Source: Pezicula radicicola
Lineage: Eukaryota > Ascomycota > Leotiomycetes > Helotiales > Dermateaceae
Length of the DNA stretch: 61,624 bases
Assembly: GCA_003008705.1 (NCBI GenBank)
Contig: PDUO01000089.1
Coordinates: forward strand, 87,607 to 149,230
Direction: 5' to 3'
Under the pieces are notes generated by a model, which was given only the letters and a program-made list of their open reading frames with translations, ran no database searches and was not told the origin of the DNA. This document shows positions 11,710 through 21,925 of this stretch, in pieces. Both the position numbers and the translations under genes were made by a program. Within the stretch, counting starts at the first letter, position 1; every line of letters begins with the position of its first letter.

Positions 11710-12313
11710 CTAGTTTTCATTAACGTATTCATATAATGCTTTCTCCTCTTCAGCCTCGATATCAGCCTTGATCATTTCTCGGACTTTCATTAATGCCTTT
11801 CCAGTTCTTCCGATCGATGGCCAGATCGGCAGTACACCTAATACCCCACACACCATCACTTGGGCTTGCCTCTACCATCTCCCGATTTCTGGTACTTAGG
11901 AGTATGTTCTTGAGTCTCTCGTCGGACGTGAACTTCTTGTAGTTGCCAGTAATGACGATGTTTTCTTTGACTTGATCCCAGACCTGACTATCAAACCCCG
12001 ATACTTCTCTCCCTATGGTTCTAGCCTTGTTCGGACTGGTAGTCTTAAGAATACGGGCAAGGTTCTCCTCATCATCAAAGAACCAGGCCTTCCACGCCAT
12101 CATATACCTGTTATCTATCAGCTGTCTGTAGAGGAATAAACCAATATATGATCTGACTTACTGCTCCGCACAGCAGAACTTAACCTTTTTATTACTCTCT
12201 CCAACATTGCCTACGAAGTTGTGTTTGTACCATTGACTGAAGCAACCCCATTCTTCGTCGGCCTTGTAGAAGAAGATTGTATCATCCGTGTCTGATTCGG
12301 AAAATGAAGACAT
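11710..12313 (-). pseudogene. NADAR-domain protein, two exons, frameshift at the C-terminus
   Basis: NADAR (YbiA-like) proteins act on N-glycosidic bonds; some remove ADP-ribose from guanine bases and others cleave riboflavin intermediates. Exon 1 (12313-12162) codes FYKADEEWGCFSQWYKHNF and ends in CCAE. Joining across intron 12161-12108 (54 nt, GTAAGT to ACAG) gives the family signature EQYMMAWKAWFFDD. Later signatures are GR-VSGFD--VWD, KFTSDERLKNILLST and EASPSDGVWGIR. The usual end (WKG..L.KVREMI) is present, but the reading frame changes between WKG and LMKVREMI near 11790. The long frame therefore stops at 11762 while the true tail runs to 11710. The ATG at 12311-12313 is chosen because the domain begins soon after. 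It is divergent from the macrodomain gene. Confidence 0.8.
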
Positions 12314-12771
12314 GTGGGATGAGTTGAATAGGGATGGGTTGAACAGTAGTATGGTGTGATGCGGGTCCTTATGGTCGGCCGTCGAGAACACGTAATGCGT
12401 AGCCGGAATAGATCGAGGTTGTTTGGGGAAGAAGTTGACAGGTGGAAAAGGATAGGAGAGAGATATTTATACTCGATCCTAAAACTAGGTTGGGGAAGGC
12501 ACGACTCTCGGACAAGGCTATAATTCACCCACAGTATCTCTTGGCCGGATCCGGCGACGTATGAGTATCAAGATATCTGACAACAAAGTCCTACTTATTA
12601 GCAGCAAAAGAATGTCGACGAGACAAAGAGGAGATGAGAGTATATATGATATCTCTCATCCTTGATTTTCCTCCAAAGTAGATTCAATTTCATCTGAATT
12701 TTCTCATTTGTCCGATCCCATCATCTCATCCCATATTTGCAATACCGAGAAACCATCCTAAGACTGTAATC
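12314..12771. promoter_or_regulatory. Shared divergent promoter region, NADAR / macrodomain genes
   Basis: 458 bases separate two ATGs pointing away from each other, so both promoters must lie here. It contains one palindrome copy (12367-12390) near the NADAR start and pyrimidine-rich stretches before the macrodomain ATG. No TATA element or specific operator can be fixed by eye. Confidence 0.5.
12367..12390. repeat. 24-bp palindrome in the divergent promoter
   Basis: Member with an intact left arm (CCTTATGGTCGG) and a decayed right end, 54 bases upstream of the NADAR ATG. Confidence 0.6.
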
Positions 12772-13665
12772 ATGTCAGATACGGATAAAACTGGCGGTCT
12801 TATTCTGTCGACTATTTTGAACGGGACCCTCACTGAACTTCGTCATGGTAATATTTCGACAACCAAAGTTGATGTTATCGTTAATGCGGCAAACAATAAA
12901 CTACGTGGCGGTGGTGGCATTGATGGACAGATCCATGACAAAGCAGGGCCGGGCTTACTGGCCGAGCTGGAGAGGCGATATCCTTTCGGCGGAGTTACTG
13001 GTTCGAAATCCCACGCGTCTTTAGTTTTAATCTATATATTAATTGACACTAAGCCAATGCTACCCTTCCGGTCCACACAAGATGAAGTCGTGTCGACGGA
13101 TTTATCACGTTCCCGGGCCAGATTATCGAAAGTTCCAGGTGCTCGAGTTGAGGGCCAAGGCGATCGACCTGCTTGGGGATTCATATGGGAATGCCCTCGA
13201 CCAGCTGTTGGAAGACGAGTACGAGACGATTGCCTTTCCCACCATATCTACTGGTATCTTTGGATTTCCAAGGGATCAGGCAGCGCGGATTGCGTTATCA
13301 GTAACCTACACTCGGATTAATCAGTTACGACCAGGGCAGATCAAAAAGGTGATCTTCCTGGTATGTAAAGACCCTGAAAAGGAAGACGAGTTTTCACTCC
13401 GTACGGCTTGGAGGTGGGTGTTATACGTGTTGGCGATAGGCAATCCTAACCATGAAGCAGTGAGCTCTTTGAGGACGAGGAGGAAAATCTACCCACCGAG
13501 GACCAGTATGTACCAGTTGGTGTACCAGACAATCAGGTGGCCTTGTATCAGGATCCCGATGGACAGAGCCTCCTGACCTATAGAGCACTTACTCGGACCG
13601 GAAGTCGGTATCGAAATAGGTTCCGATCTGGCCAGGGGCTCCGGTGCTACCGTCATACGTCGTAG
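12772..13665 (+). CDS. Macrodomain protein (ADP-ribose binding/hydrolysing)
   Basis: Macrodomains bind ADP-ribose; the MacroD-like group removes it from proteins, nucleic acids or O-acetyl-ADP-ribose. Exon 1 carries the signature [20 protein letters not shown] and [11 protein letters not shown]. The second part carries RRIYHVPGP and [15 protein letters not shown], the substrate loop. A clear intron at 13414-13460 (47 nt, GTGGGT, branch CTAAC, CAG) joins to an acidic last exon ending at a TAG at 13663-13665. Between the two halves the frame changes around 13000-13055. A 37-nt GT-AG segment (13017-13053) restores frame, giving 269 residues, but that is short for an intron, so a small deletion is also possible. 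Start: first ATG, followed by MSDTDKTGG. The neighbouring NADAR gene shares the ADP-ribose theme. Confidence 0.75.
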
Positions 13666-13804
13666 ATTCATCCCGACGTCGGTTATATCTCGTTTTGATT
13701 TATTGAGTTCTGGTTTGGAATCTTGGTAGTAGTCATCGGATTTTTGATGATTTAGTGTGTTTATTAATGCTGTAGTTCCTCTGTTGAGTAATATAGCAGT
13801 GGAT

Positions 13805-13828
13805 CCTTGTCGTCGACCGACCATAAGG
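13805..13828. repeat. 24-bp palindrome, intergenic copy
   Basis: Good member (CCTTGTCGTCGA, then CCGACCATAAGG), 3' of the macrodomain gene. Confidence 0.7.
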
Positions 13829-13872
13829 GTCTACTTCTTCCGAGGGTAGAAAGACTAGGGGGGGTCGAGCGT

Positions 13873-13896
13873 CCTTACCGTCGGCCGACTATAAGG
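13873..13896. repeat. 24-bp palindrome, intergenic copy
   Basis: Good member (CCTTACCGTCGG, then CCGACTATAAGG). Confidence 0.75.
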
Positions 13897-14040
13897 ACTC
13901 TGATTTCATGCCATATCCATATAGCCCACGACCTCCTATCGTATCTAGATTGACCGCCTGATTATAATATATTGATATTGGATTTGATCTCTCACACTAG
14001 GAATTAAAAAAAAAATACTATGTTTATCAACCCACGTTGA

Positions 14041-14064
14041 TCTTACCGTCGGTCGACGATAAGG
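14041..14064. repeat. 24-bp palindrome, intergenic copy, last of the cluster
   Basis: Good member (TCTTACCGTCGG, then TCGACGATAAGG), followed by GCCC. Confidence 0.75.
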
Positions 14065-14399
14065 GCCCTCGCTTAGCCTCGCTTAAGCCAACCACGTCTT
14101 GTGTAACACTACGTCTGCGTTGCTAGGACTATTGAGTTAAGTAAATGCTACGGAGACTTCGTAGCTTGTATATAACTTATCGTCGATGGAATAAGATACG
14201 GTTGAATGAGAAGCCGATGTACACTGGGCTATAGGAAAGATATACGACGCAAATGAAGAACCTAGAACATTGTATAAGGTCCTATACACGCGTTATATCT
14301 AAAATTATTTGAGGACAAGTGCAGCTGATCCAGCTCTTAGATACCTAGTAATTAGCCGCGTCTACACTCAGTTGGTGACTTTCCTTCAGTAACGTTCCA

Positions 14400-17300
14400 C
14401 TACCTAGCCGACTTCTGAACTCTCAGCTCAATGAAAGGCTGTGCAATATTCTTCATCACCTCCGAGAATATATATCTAAGATCTTCCTCTTCACACCTTT
14501 CAATCTCTGGATGAAGAAACTCTTCTCCAGAAATATATAGGATCAACAAACCTCGCGAATACCATTTTATTAAAACCGGATTTGCAACAACAACTCTCCG
14601 AAGTGTTCGAGCGCGAGGTAATGGCACAAAATTTTTACCTAAACCCATGAATGTTGAATCTTCAAGTAGAGATGGAAGCCGAAGTGGTGAGATGGGCGAG
14701 AGACGCTTAAAGTCAATCTTCTCGTCCTTCAGCTGGATTCGCAGGACCGAATCTAACGTAAGAAGTGCCCATGGTTTCTCATCCTCCCCAACAGCCCTTT
14801 CATTAAGCTCAATATCACCCTCTGGTCCTGCAACGTGTGTTTTGATATAAAGCAGAATTCGGGATGCAAACTTTTCTAGCCAAGGCCGATTTGTGATCAT
14901 GTGCTTCAAAAAGTCGTCACGTGTAGATCCTAGCCAGGCTAGACTGACCGTACGCCTCGCAGGCAAATCTAAGACGTATGGAAAATAATGGTGCTCTTGA
15001 GTTCTATAATCCCCATCGCGGAGCTCGAACCACGGATAGAAGTCTCGCATTAATATAGCGTCAAAGGTTTCAAGTGGCTCGTAGAGTTCGACTATATTTG
15101 ACTCCCAGTTATATTCCGGAGTGCTCGCACAAAGCCATAGTGTAAGTGTCGTAGATGGCTGGATGAAAATGCCAATTTGACGCAAGCTTTCTTTGAATAC
15201 CACATCCGATACCAGGTGGTTGGTTTGGTGTGCGGACATGCAAAAATGGTTGATCAAGAAGTTCATCTCGGCGCTCTTCCTTGCAAACGATAATCGAAGA
15301 GGAAGTATCGCATACTCGAGAGTCGGGAATCGAGGCTCAGTGCTTTGCTCTTCTGATAAATTGAGGGGTGCCTTAGGTCTCCGGGGCTCAAAAGGCTTTT
15401 GTGAGGATTGCCATGATGTAGTGGCTACATCAAGAGGCCCGTTGATGCTATGAATGCCAGTCTCCGATCCGAAGTCATTGAACGAAGGTGACTTTATCTC
15501 TGGACTAGCTTCTGGCGATAGCTGGACCTGAGGGATTATTGGGAGGACTCTATCTTTATCCTCGAAAGAATTCCAGAATAGGGAAATCTCATCTAGAAAT
15601 TCATCGGGGAGCGGAGATCCTGGATAAGAGCTGGGATCTGAGGATATTGACGTCGGTTGTTGCAATAACACATCTGGCTCTTTGATGGGATGCCGAACTA
15701 TCGGTTCAATGGGACGTCTGTTGCATACAGCTAAAGCTTCTTCGAGCTCTAGGTGAGTTGTCCACCGTAATTTTTCTGCTTGAAGCTTCCAAGAATGGTC
15801 AGTTATTGTTTCTGCAGCAAGTTTTGAAAGTCCTTTAGCTTTAGTTTCTTGGGAAGATGATCCGCATTCGTGAATTAGCTTCTGAGATAGATCTTCGCTA
15901 GGAAGTCCAGCACACTTGGCTTTCGTAGGTACAGGCAGTTGCTGTTCTTGGAAGTCGGACTCCATAGAAATATCTTCATACTTTTGGACAGCCTTTTTAA
16001 TAGAGGGGCTAAGAAGGCCTTCCCTTGGTTGGCAATGCGCAAGAAAACCATCAATTATCTCGGGATACCCCGTCCGTATCCTAAAAGACGGCCTTCGGTT
16101 CTGATCAATCCAATCACTATAAAGGTCCATCGGTCTCTCTTCTGGCTCAAGCTTCCTTTCCCATTCCGCAAAAGGCGTAGAAGAATCAAATATCCAAAGC
16201 TCAAAATTCCATGTTCCTTCCAAAGCACTGTCCGTTATTATTATATCACGAATAATCTGACGAGTTGACTTATGAATATAGCTTGCTGTCACCATAAGTG
16301 ACAGTACTGCAATTTCGTCATCTGGCAGGATAATAAACTCCGAGGACAGCAGATATTCGAACATCTTTGATTTTGGCCGTCTGAGTACTGAAGGTAATCT
16401 GTAGATTCGGTGACTGAGAGACCGCTTGTCTACCAGGATTAATCGGGGGTCGTGGTTATTTGACGTCCAGCTACGGAAAAGTTCTATGATTTTCTCACTA
16501 CCTATACTGAATTCATAGTCCGGAGGAGCCCAAGGACCTCCGCAAAGCCAAATCCCAAGATTTCCTTCGAAAGACGCAAACGGTGGGTCCGAAAGAATAC
16601 TAGTAATGGCGTCCACGTAAGTATCCTGCTCGTGGTACTTTTCGCCAGCATAAAAGCCATTGTCTAGAACAATAAGGGATATTGGTAAGGTGTGCGGTTT
16701 AACTGGCGGATTCTTTGGCGAAGGAGGCTTGCCGTATTGACTTGCTTGAAGATACAAGGAATATTTCGGTGGCGGTATAGGAGCCTTGCCCTTCAGACTT
16801 GTTAGAACATTCATAGGATAGCTCGACGGAGAGCTTTGAGATTTGACATCTAGGTTGGTAGGGATATGTCCCATAGAATTGTACACAGCCTCTTTTGCTT
16901 CATGAATCGTTTGAGGATGAGTGGACTTTCGAGACCCATTCCAGTTGTCAGGCATGTCGTGGCTGATTTGTGGATCACTGCTATGATACCTTTTAAGTGG
17001 CCATTTTCCACTACTTAGACTTCCAAATGCCTTTTTGATCTGACGGGGGCTCGTGATAGTCGGGGATGGTCGAGAAGATTTTGAGCTTGACGCTTGAGCA
17101 GGTATTGAGTGGAAGGACTTTGGTGGGATTTGAGTTTTCTCTCCGTCCACGTACTTTTCCACCAAGGATAAAGGTGAGCCGCCTACCAGTGACAAGGCAA
17201 CGCTCTCTTTTCCAGGCCTCGTATTTTTGCTACTGATGTTAATAATTTGCAATAGAAAAATGGTTTTGAACCTACCTAACATGAGAGCCTTGCTGTAATT

Positions 17301-17700
17301 GTATACCAGCCATCATTACCATAAGATTCATTTTCATTGCCTGTAGACGCGTTTGGAGACCTGCGACTCGTCGCTGAATAAACAGCCATCTTATACGTGC
17401 ACCATTATTCAAGCTTTTGAAGCTTAAGATCAAATTGTCAATCTCGGAGTAAATTGAGTAGCATCCTTCAATGACACAGCTAATGTCAACTGTCATCTCA
17501 GCAGAAAAGTGATAGCTTGCTATCTCTAACTGTTGAGATAGTTGTTTTAGAGGCGTTGCAAAAAGCTTCAGTTCGAGGGACAGGGAATTGATTTCATGAC
17601 CGGCAGAACCGATAGTCTCCGAAATCTGGTAGATCGCACGGGACGTATCCAACGCCTTTCCAGCAAGGCCGACAATGATACCAATAGTCGCAAGTTCCAT
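14400..17700 (-). CDS. Large protein with Helo-like fungal N-terminal domain
   Basis: Exon 1 (17700-17276) codes MELATIGIIVGLAGKALD and a helical bundle of about 140 residues. It is typical of the Helo-like/SesA-type N-terminal domains that fungi put on STAND and other signalling proteins. Intron 17275-17233 (43 nt, GTAGGT to ATCAG) joins in frame to a single long exon ending at 14400, giving 1085 residues with no stops. The middle (about residues 150-330) is Ser/Pro/Lys-rich and probably disordered. The rest contains repeated aromatic-rich segments such as LGIWLCGGPWAPPDYEF and LTLWLCASTPEYNWESN but no NACHT, kinase or repeat motif that I recognise. The function is unknown. It is one of the few clearly intact genes here. 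Confidence 0.75.
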
Positions 17701-17984
17701 AGTTGTTATGTGGCTGGACTAAGTAACGATAACGGTGGGCGATGGTCCCTTTCTACCATTACTTAAAGACGTAATTGAAAGAGAGGACAGATGACCCATT
17801 TAAGCCAGAAAGCAAACACTACACTAATGAGAAGGTGGGAGTCTTGGCCGTTCTCGGCGATCTTGTCCAGTTTTAGGGTGCGGCTAATAGTGTACTAAAG
17901 TATGTGCTCACGTGGTATGTGCGTTCTTGAAATATGTCTGGGTAACTCTAAATTATTAAGTATATTTGAGTTTATAGTACCACT
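17701..17984. other. Spacer upstream of the Helo-like gene
   Basis: Presumed promoter of the leftward gene. No specific site recognised. Confidence 0.35.
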
Positions 17985-19512
17985 TATAGCTCTTTTGTCC
18001 TTTCAACCTTACCAATAACCTTATTCACTATTGACCGAGCACGTTCGAGGAAAGTAATCGGTGCAACAGCATGATCCAATTTGTTCTTGTCGACTTGAAT
18101 CCTTCTACTAGCATTTTTCTAGGATGGATCGGTGTCGTCAAGCTATTCAATAATGTTGTTAATACCGCGGATCACCCACGGATAACGTTTGACCTCCCTG
18201 AGCTTGATTCGCTAAGCAGGGTCCTTGATTAGCATTCTTTAATGCAGATCGTATAATTTATCGTTAATTTCCTCGAAAGCGAGTTCTCCGTTTTCTCTAT
18301 AAGGACCGGTTGAAGGGCCTATTCGTTTATTTGGGTTTGATTGTAAGGTAGTATAGTTAGGGTCGACAGCCTTGAGGCATCGTCTTGGAATGTATACATC
18401 TTCTTTTGCGATATATTGGAATAGTTGATACTTATCGTCGGCAAGGAAGGGGATGCGAGTGTAAATAAGGCAGTAGCGAGTAATACCTAAAGACTATACA
18501 TTGATTTGCTCGGTGATTCTTGGTTATTCGACGTCGAGGTTGGTATAGCAGAGCTCGGGTGCGAAGAAGGCTGGAGTACCAACGGTCTTAGTAAGTTCGA
18601 GATTATCCTCGAAGTCGGTAGCATTAGCCTTAGAAATACTTTTTTCCCTTTCGCCCTTTCTGATTGGCCTACTAAAATAGGAGACCTCAAAGTCAGAAAT
18701 CTTAACACGATAATCTTTTGTCTAAAGAAGGTTTACTGGCTTAATTTCTTGATGAACAATTCCTTTGTAATAGAGACAGTCTAGACCAAGCACAGTGTCC
18801 CAGAAAGCTGAACGAGCCTGGCCGATAGTGAAGCATCGAACGTAGGAGAAATCATTCTCAAATGCATCATACTGGATATCGTCATCCGATAACATAGAAG
18901 AGATGATACTATCAGCCGCGGCTGGTGACTCGTCTTCACTATTAATTGTAGGAATATCATGCTTAGTGGGAAGCGGCTTATAAACCCGAGAGCTATCTCG
19001 GCTCTGGTAATCCGCATGAACTTTTCGAGTTGCAGCTGGGATGTGTTGGCTCGTTGTGATTCCGTTCGTTGCAAAAGTTGCTCGAGTGCCCTAAAGTCTC
19101 TCGACCTCTCTAGTCTCCTTCTTTCTATTGTGTTCTTGCATTATCCGTCGCCGTTCGTAGATGCATATCTGTAGAACGCCTTCTTGTGCCACACAATCTC
19201 TCCAAGTTCAATATATTCTAGCACCAGATAAATCTTCTTTAACTTAGGATCGTTAATGATCTTAAGAAGACTAACTACGTTAGGATGCCTGATCTTTTTT
19301 TTAAAATAGCGATCCCCCGCTTCGTCTTGTCTTCTAGAGAGACTGTGACCGTTCCTAGTAGACGCTTCTTCGAGGAGCGTTGTATAATCTTGATAGCTAT
19401 ATAATCGTCCGTCTCGAGACTGCGCGTAAGCTTGACCTTGCCATGAACTCCTCTGCCAATCTCATTAATGATCTCGTATTGATTTATTAGCTTGCGGCTA
19501 GTGATAAAGTCT
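17985..19512 (-). pseudogene. CaMKK/Ssp1-like protein kinase, broken
   Basis: Relative of fungal kinases that activate Snf1/AMPK (Sak1/Tos3/Elm1, Ssp1). Read leftward: glycine loop [13 protein letters not shown], Lys motif YIAIKI, then [12 protein letters not shown] and [14 protein letters not shown]. The catalytic loop has become HQEIKPVNLL (normally H-R-D-I-K-P-x-N) and DFG has become DFE. The activation segment GTPAFFAPELCY is intact, followed by a helix with SLGITRYCLIY-RIPFLADD and the terminal lobe. Several TAG codons interrupt it (after PVNLL, NLDVE and INV), and the catalytic Asp is lost. It cannot be an active kinase. No functional partner is evident nearby. Confidence 0.8.
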
Positions 19513-19769
19513 TGTCCGACTTAGGCTTTGCAGGTTCTGATTTGCGTATGTCAGCTTTGATCACAAGTTATGATAGGTGGAGAATGAATTTGTAATTGAA
19601 GACAACGATGAAATTCATTTCTGGGTGTCAGCAACGCGGGGAAGTGAAAGAAAAGAGCAGTGGCATGATCAAATATTGTTCTGGTGACGTGCAGGCTGGC
19701 GGCAGACAAAAGGTTTGGTGGCTCGATGAAGGGACTATAAAAAGCGAATGAAACTCACTCTCGAATCTG
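19513..19769. other. Short spacer
   Basis: Between the kinase remnant and the LINE scrap. Nothing recognised. Confidence 0.3.
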
Positions 19770-20150
19770 ATGCATCTTCTGTTGAGTTCTGAGATGGTCC
19801 AGGATGGAATCGGTATTGTCATCCCGTTTGGGGCGCAGCCTGCTCCACACGAAACCCCGGACGAGGAAGACCCACGACCACAAATCCCTTGGAAGCCAAT
19901 CACTGAAAATAAAATCCAGAGATCCCTAGAAAGGCCCAAAGGGGCCTCGGCGCTAGGTGGAGACGGCCTTCCCATGCTGGTATGGAAGAAGATCTGGCCG
20001 TATACATCCACGGCCGTCACCAAGATCTTTAAAGCAGCGACGGCTCTAGGTCACCACCCCAAAGCCCGGAGGAGGGCGGCTATCGTGGTCCTTCGAAAAC
20101 CGGAAAAGCCTGACTACACGGTCCTGGAGCTGCTGTTTGTGAGAAAGTAC
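19770..20150 (+). mobile_element. LINE (non-LTR retrotransposon) reverse transcriptase fragment
   Basis: The coded peptide shows the start of a Tad/I-type LINE reverse transcriptase: IPWKPITENKIQRSLERPKG, then GGDGLPMLVWKKIWPY, then LGHHPKARRRAAIVVLRKP and KPDYTV. In intact elements this is followed by AYRPI and the catalytic YADD, which are absent. The fragment is therefore truncated at its 3' side. There is no poly-A tail or target duplication to define ends. Confidence 0.75.
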
Positions 20151-20339
20151 CATCTATATGGCGCGCAGCAGAAGAAACAGGACACATCGAGAGCGATAAG
20201 AGGAGAGCCGAGTGTGACGACCTATACTTGGGCTACAGCCACACGAGTTATAGGGGTAAATATATATAGAATTCTAGACTAGAGAGGGAAGAGAGCTTGA
20301 GTGAAGCTTGACTAACCGGAACCTGGAAATACAAGAAGT

Positions 20340-20352
20340 AATATCACGTGAT
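20340..20352. repeat. TCACGTGAT motif (first of three)
   Basis: ATATCACGTGATG occurs here. Related sites lie at 25115-25127 and 35088-35097, each in non-coding DNA next to a decayed gene. It could be an E-box-like regulator site or the tip of a decayed MITE. Confidence 0.3.
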
Positions 20353-20565
20353 GGTTTTTAGCGGCTTCCGGCTCGGAATAACGATCTTCCATTTGACTAG
20401 GCCGCTATGGGAAATGGGCCGGTTGGTAGAACCGTCACAGTTAGGACACCTCTGATATATATCATTTCAGCTCAATTTCTAGGGGAAATAACTTTCTGGT
20501 GGCTAAATTCCTGCTAGGTTTGGAATTGGTTAAATTTTTTTAATCTCGGCCGCAAAACGTCGAAC

Positions 20566-20676
20566 GTAGTGTTCTGAAATGCGGTGTTGCTAAATGTAGT
20601 GTTACTGAATGCGGTGTTGCTAAGCGTAGTGTTACTGAATGCAGTGCTGCTGAATGCAGTGTTGCTGAATGCACAC
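20566..20676. repeat. Minisatellite, about 15-bp unit
   Basis: About seven imperfect tandem copies of a unit like TGAATGCAGTGTTGC, alternating with TAAGCGTAGTGTTAC-type variants. It lies in non-coding DNA downstream of the LINE scrap. Confidence 0.75.
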
Positions 20677-21095
20677 TAGTCTTGACCAAACCGTTTACAA
20701 GCTTCATAGTGAGGGACACTTGTAGGTGGACATATAGTCTATACATTAAAATACACCTAAGAGGCGCAAGTAATCTCGTATTTTAATTAACATGTGGTTA
20801 GGCTTTCGAGCTAAGACAAAAGCATTAGTAGTTTAGTTCTAGTATATTTAAATCTCTATCCTTTCGAAGAAATATTTCTCGATTATAGAGTTGACAAGCT
20901 AGGTCCTAACTTATCCTGGGATGATTACAGACCAGTGTGCATGGTTAGAGAGAGCATAACTCTTGAGATGATGGAGTGGCAACTTTAAACGCTGCCAGCC
21001 AGCAGGAAATAGGAACTTCCGGAGTTTAGCGCCGTACATGACTTTGGTACGCGCTGTAAGAATGCCTTCTAACAATATCTCGTGCATCATTCGGA

Positions 21096-21925
21096 CTACT
21101 CCTCTATACTCCAAGTGAGATGACCCAACAATCTTCTTTCTGATGGGCAGTCGACACCGGTACAAAATTTGATATGCTCTGGTTTGTTCTCGGGAAAGAG
21201 TACACAGCATTCGTATTCTCGGTGTCCGACCCCAGAACAGTGCTCACATACGCCAACTCTCGGCTGCTTTTTTGGTTTTTGGCAACACTCTTCGTCCTCG
21301 AGGCTGTATTTGCGGCAATGCTCACACTATGCCTGATATTTGTCCGGCTCCCAGGTTGCTAGGTTCAGTATATCCAGGTTCTTCAGCTCTGCGAGGACGG
21401 TGTCTACCATAAAGTCCTTCGCTTTGTCAGCTGCGAGGCCCAAATCCGGTCGAATACTCTTGAGAAATTTACTTGTAGGGTTGTCCTTAATCTAGTCGTC
21501 GATATCCTCGCCCCATTATGCCCTATACCTACTAATGCCGCGCTGTTTTTGGGTACTATTGGCGCGATTGAAGAGATTAAATCAGATTCAAAAGTCTCTT
21601 GCACGGTATTCTAAAGAGGCGAGGTAGATTAGAAAGTTGATCCTAATACCGCCCTTGTATAGTTTATGGTCGCCTGACCCTGCAATGCCTGGTCTCACTC
21701 GTCGGATCCAACCAAAGTTCTTCCCAACACTATCTTTAAGCCCCCTGAAGATATGACCATTTTTATCGAGCCCCTCGAGAAAGGCAATAATGCTTCTCAC
21801 TCCGAGATACTGCAAAACAGACCTGCATATTAGCATCGTAGCAAATTCGTGTCTCAGTCGAAGTTCTTACTAAATTGCGGCTGCCTTACTATCAATACCA
21901 ACTACGGGAGCATAAGATTTGTCAT
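21096..21925 (-). pseudogene. Cys-rich (zinc-binding-like) protein, broken
   Basis: One frame read leftward from about 21925 to 21096 looks coding but is cut by TGA, TAA and TAG codons where Arg or Gln would fit. It includes FLEGLDKNGHIFRGLKDSVG, IRPDLGLAADKAKDFMVDTV and a Cys/His-rich tail with CEHCRKYSLEDEECC, then VCEHCSGVGHREYECC. The two CxxC/CC clusters suggest zinc knuckles. An intron with GTAAGA and GCTAATATGCAG fits near 21810-21860. I do not recognise the family. A sumo-ligase-like or transposon-borne protein is possible, and the stops suggest RIP. Confidence 0.5.

Larger units (their letters stand above)
13666..14399. other. Spacer with three palindromes
   Basis: No supported gene. 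It holds palindrome copies at 13805, 13873 and 14041, the densest intergenic set in the window. The family is not seen beyond this point. Confidence 0.5.

Noticed and set aside
18425..18442. Sequence like a palindrome half-site (ACTTATCGTCGGCAAGG)
   Set aside because: Lies inside the kinase remnant and codes FLADDKY; the right arm is absent.
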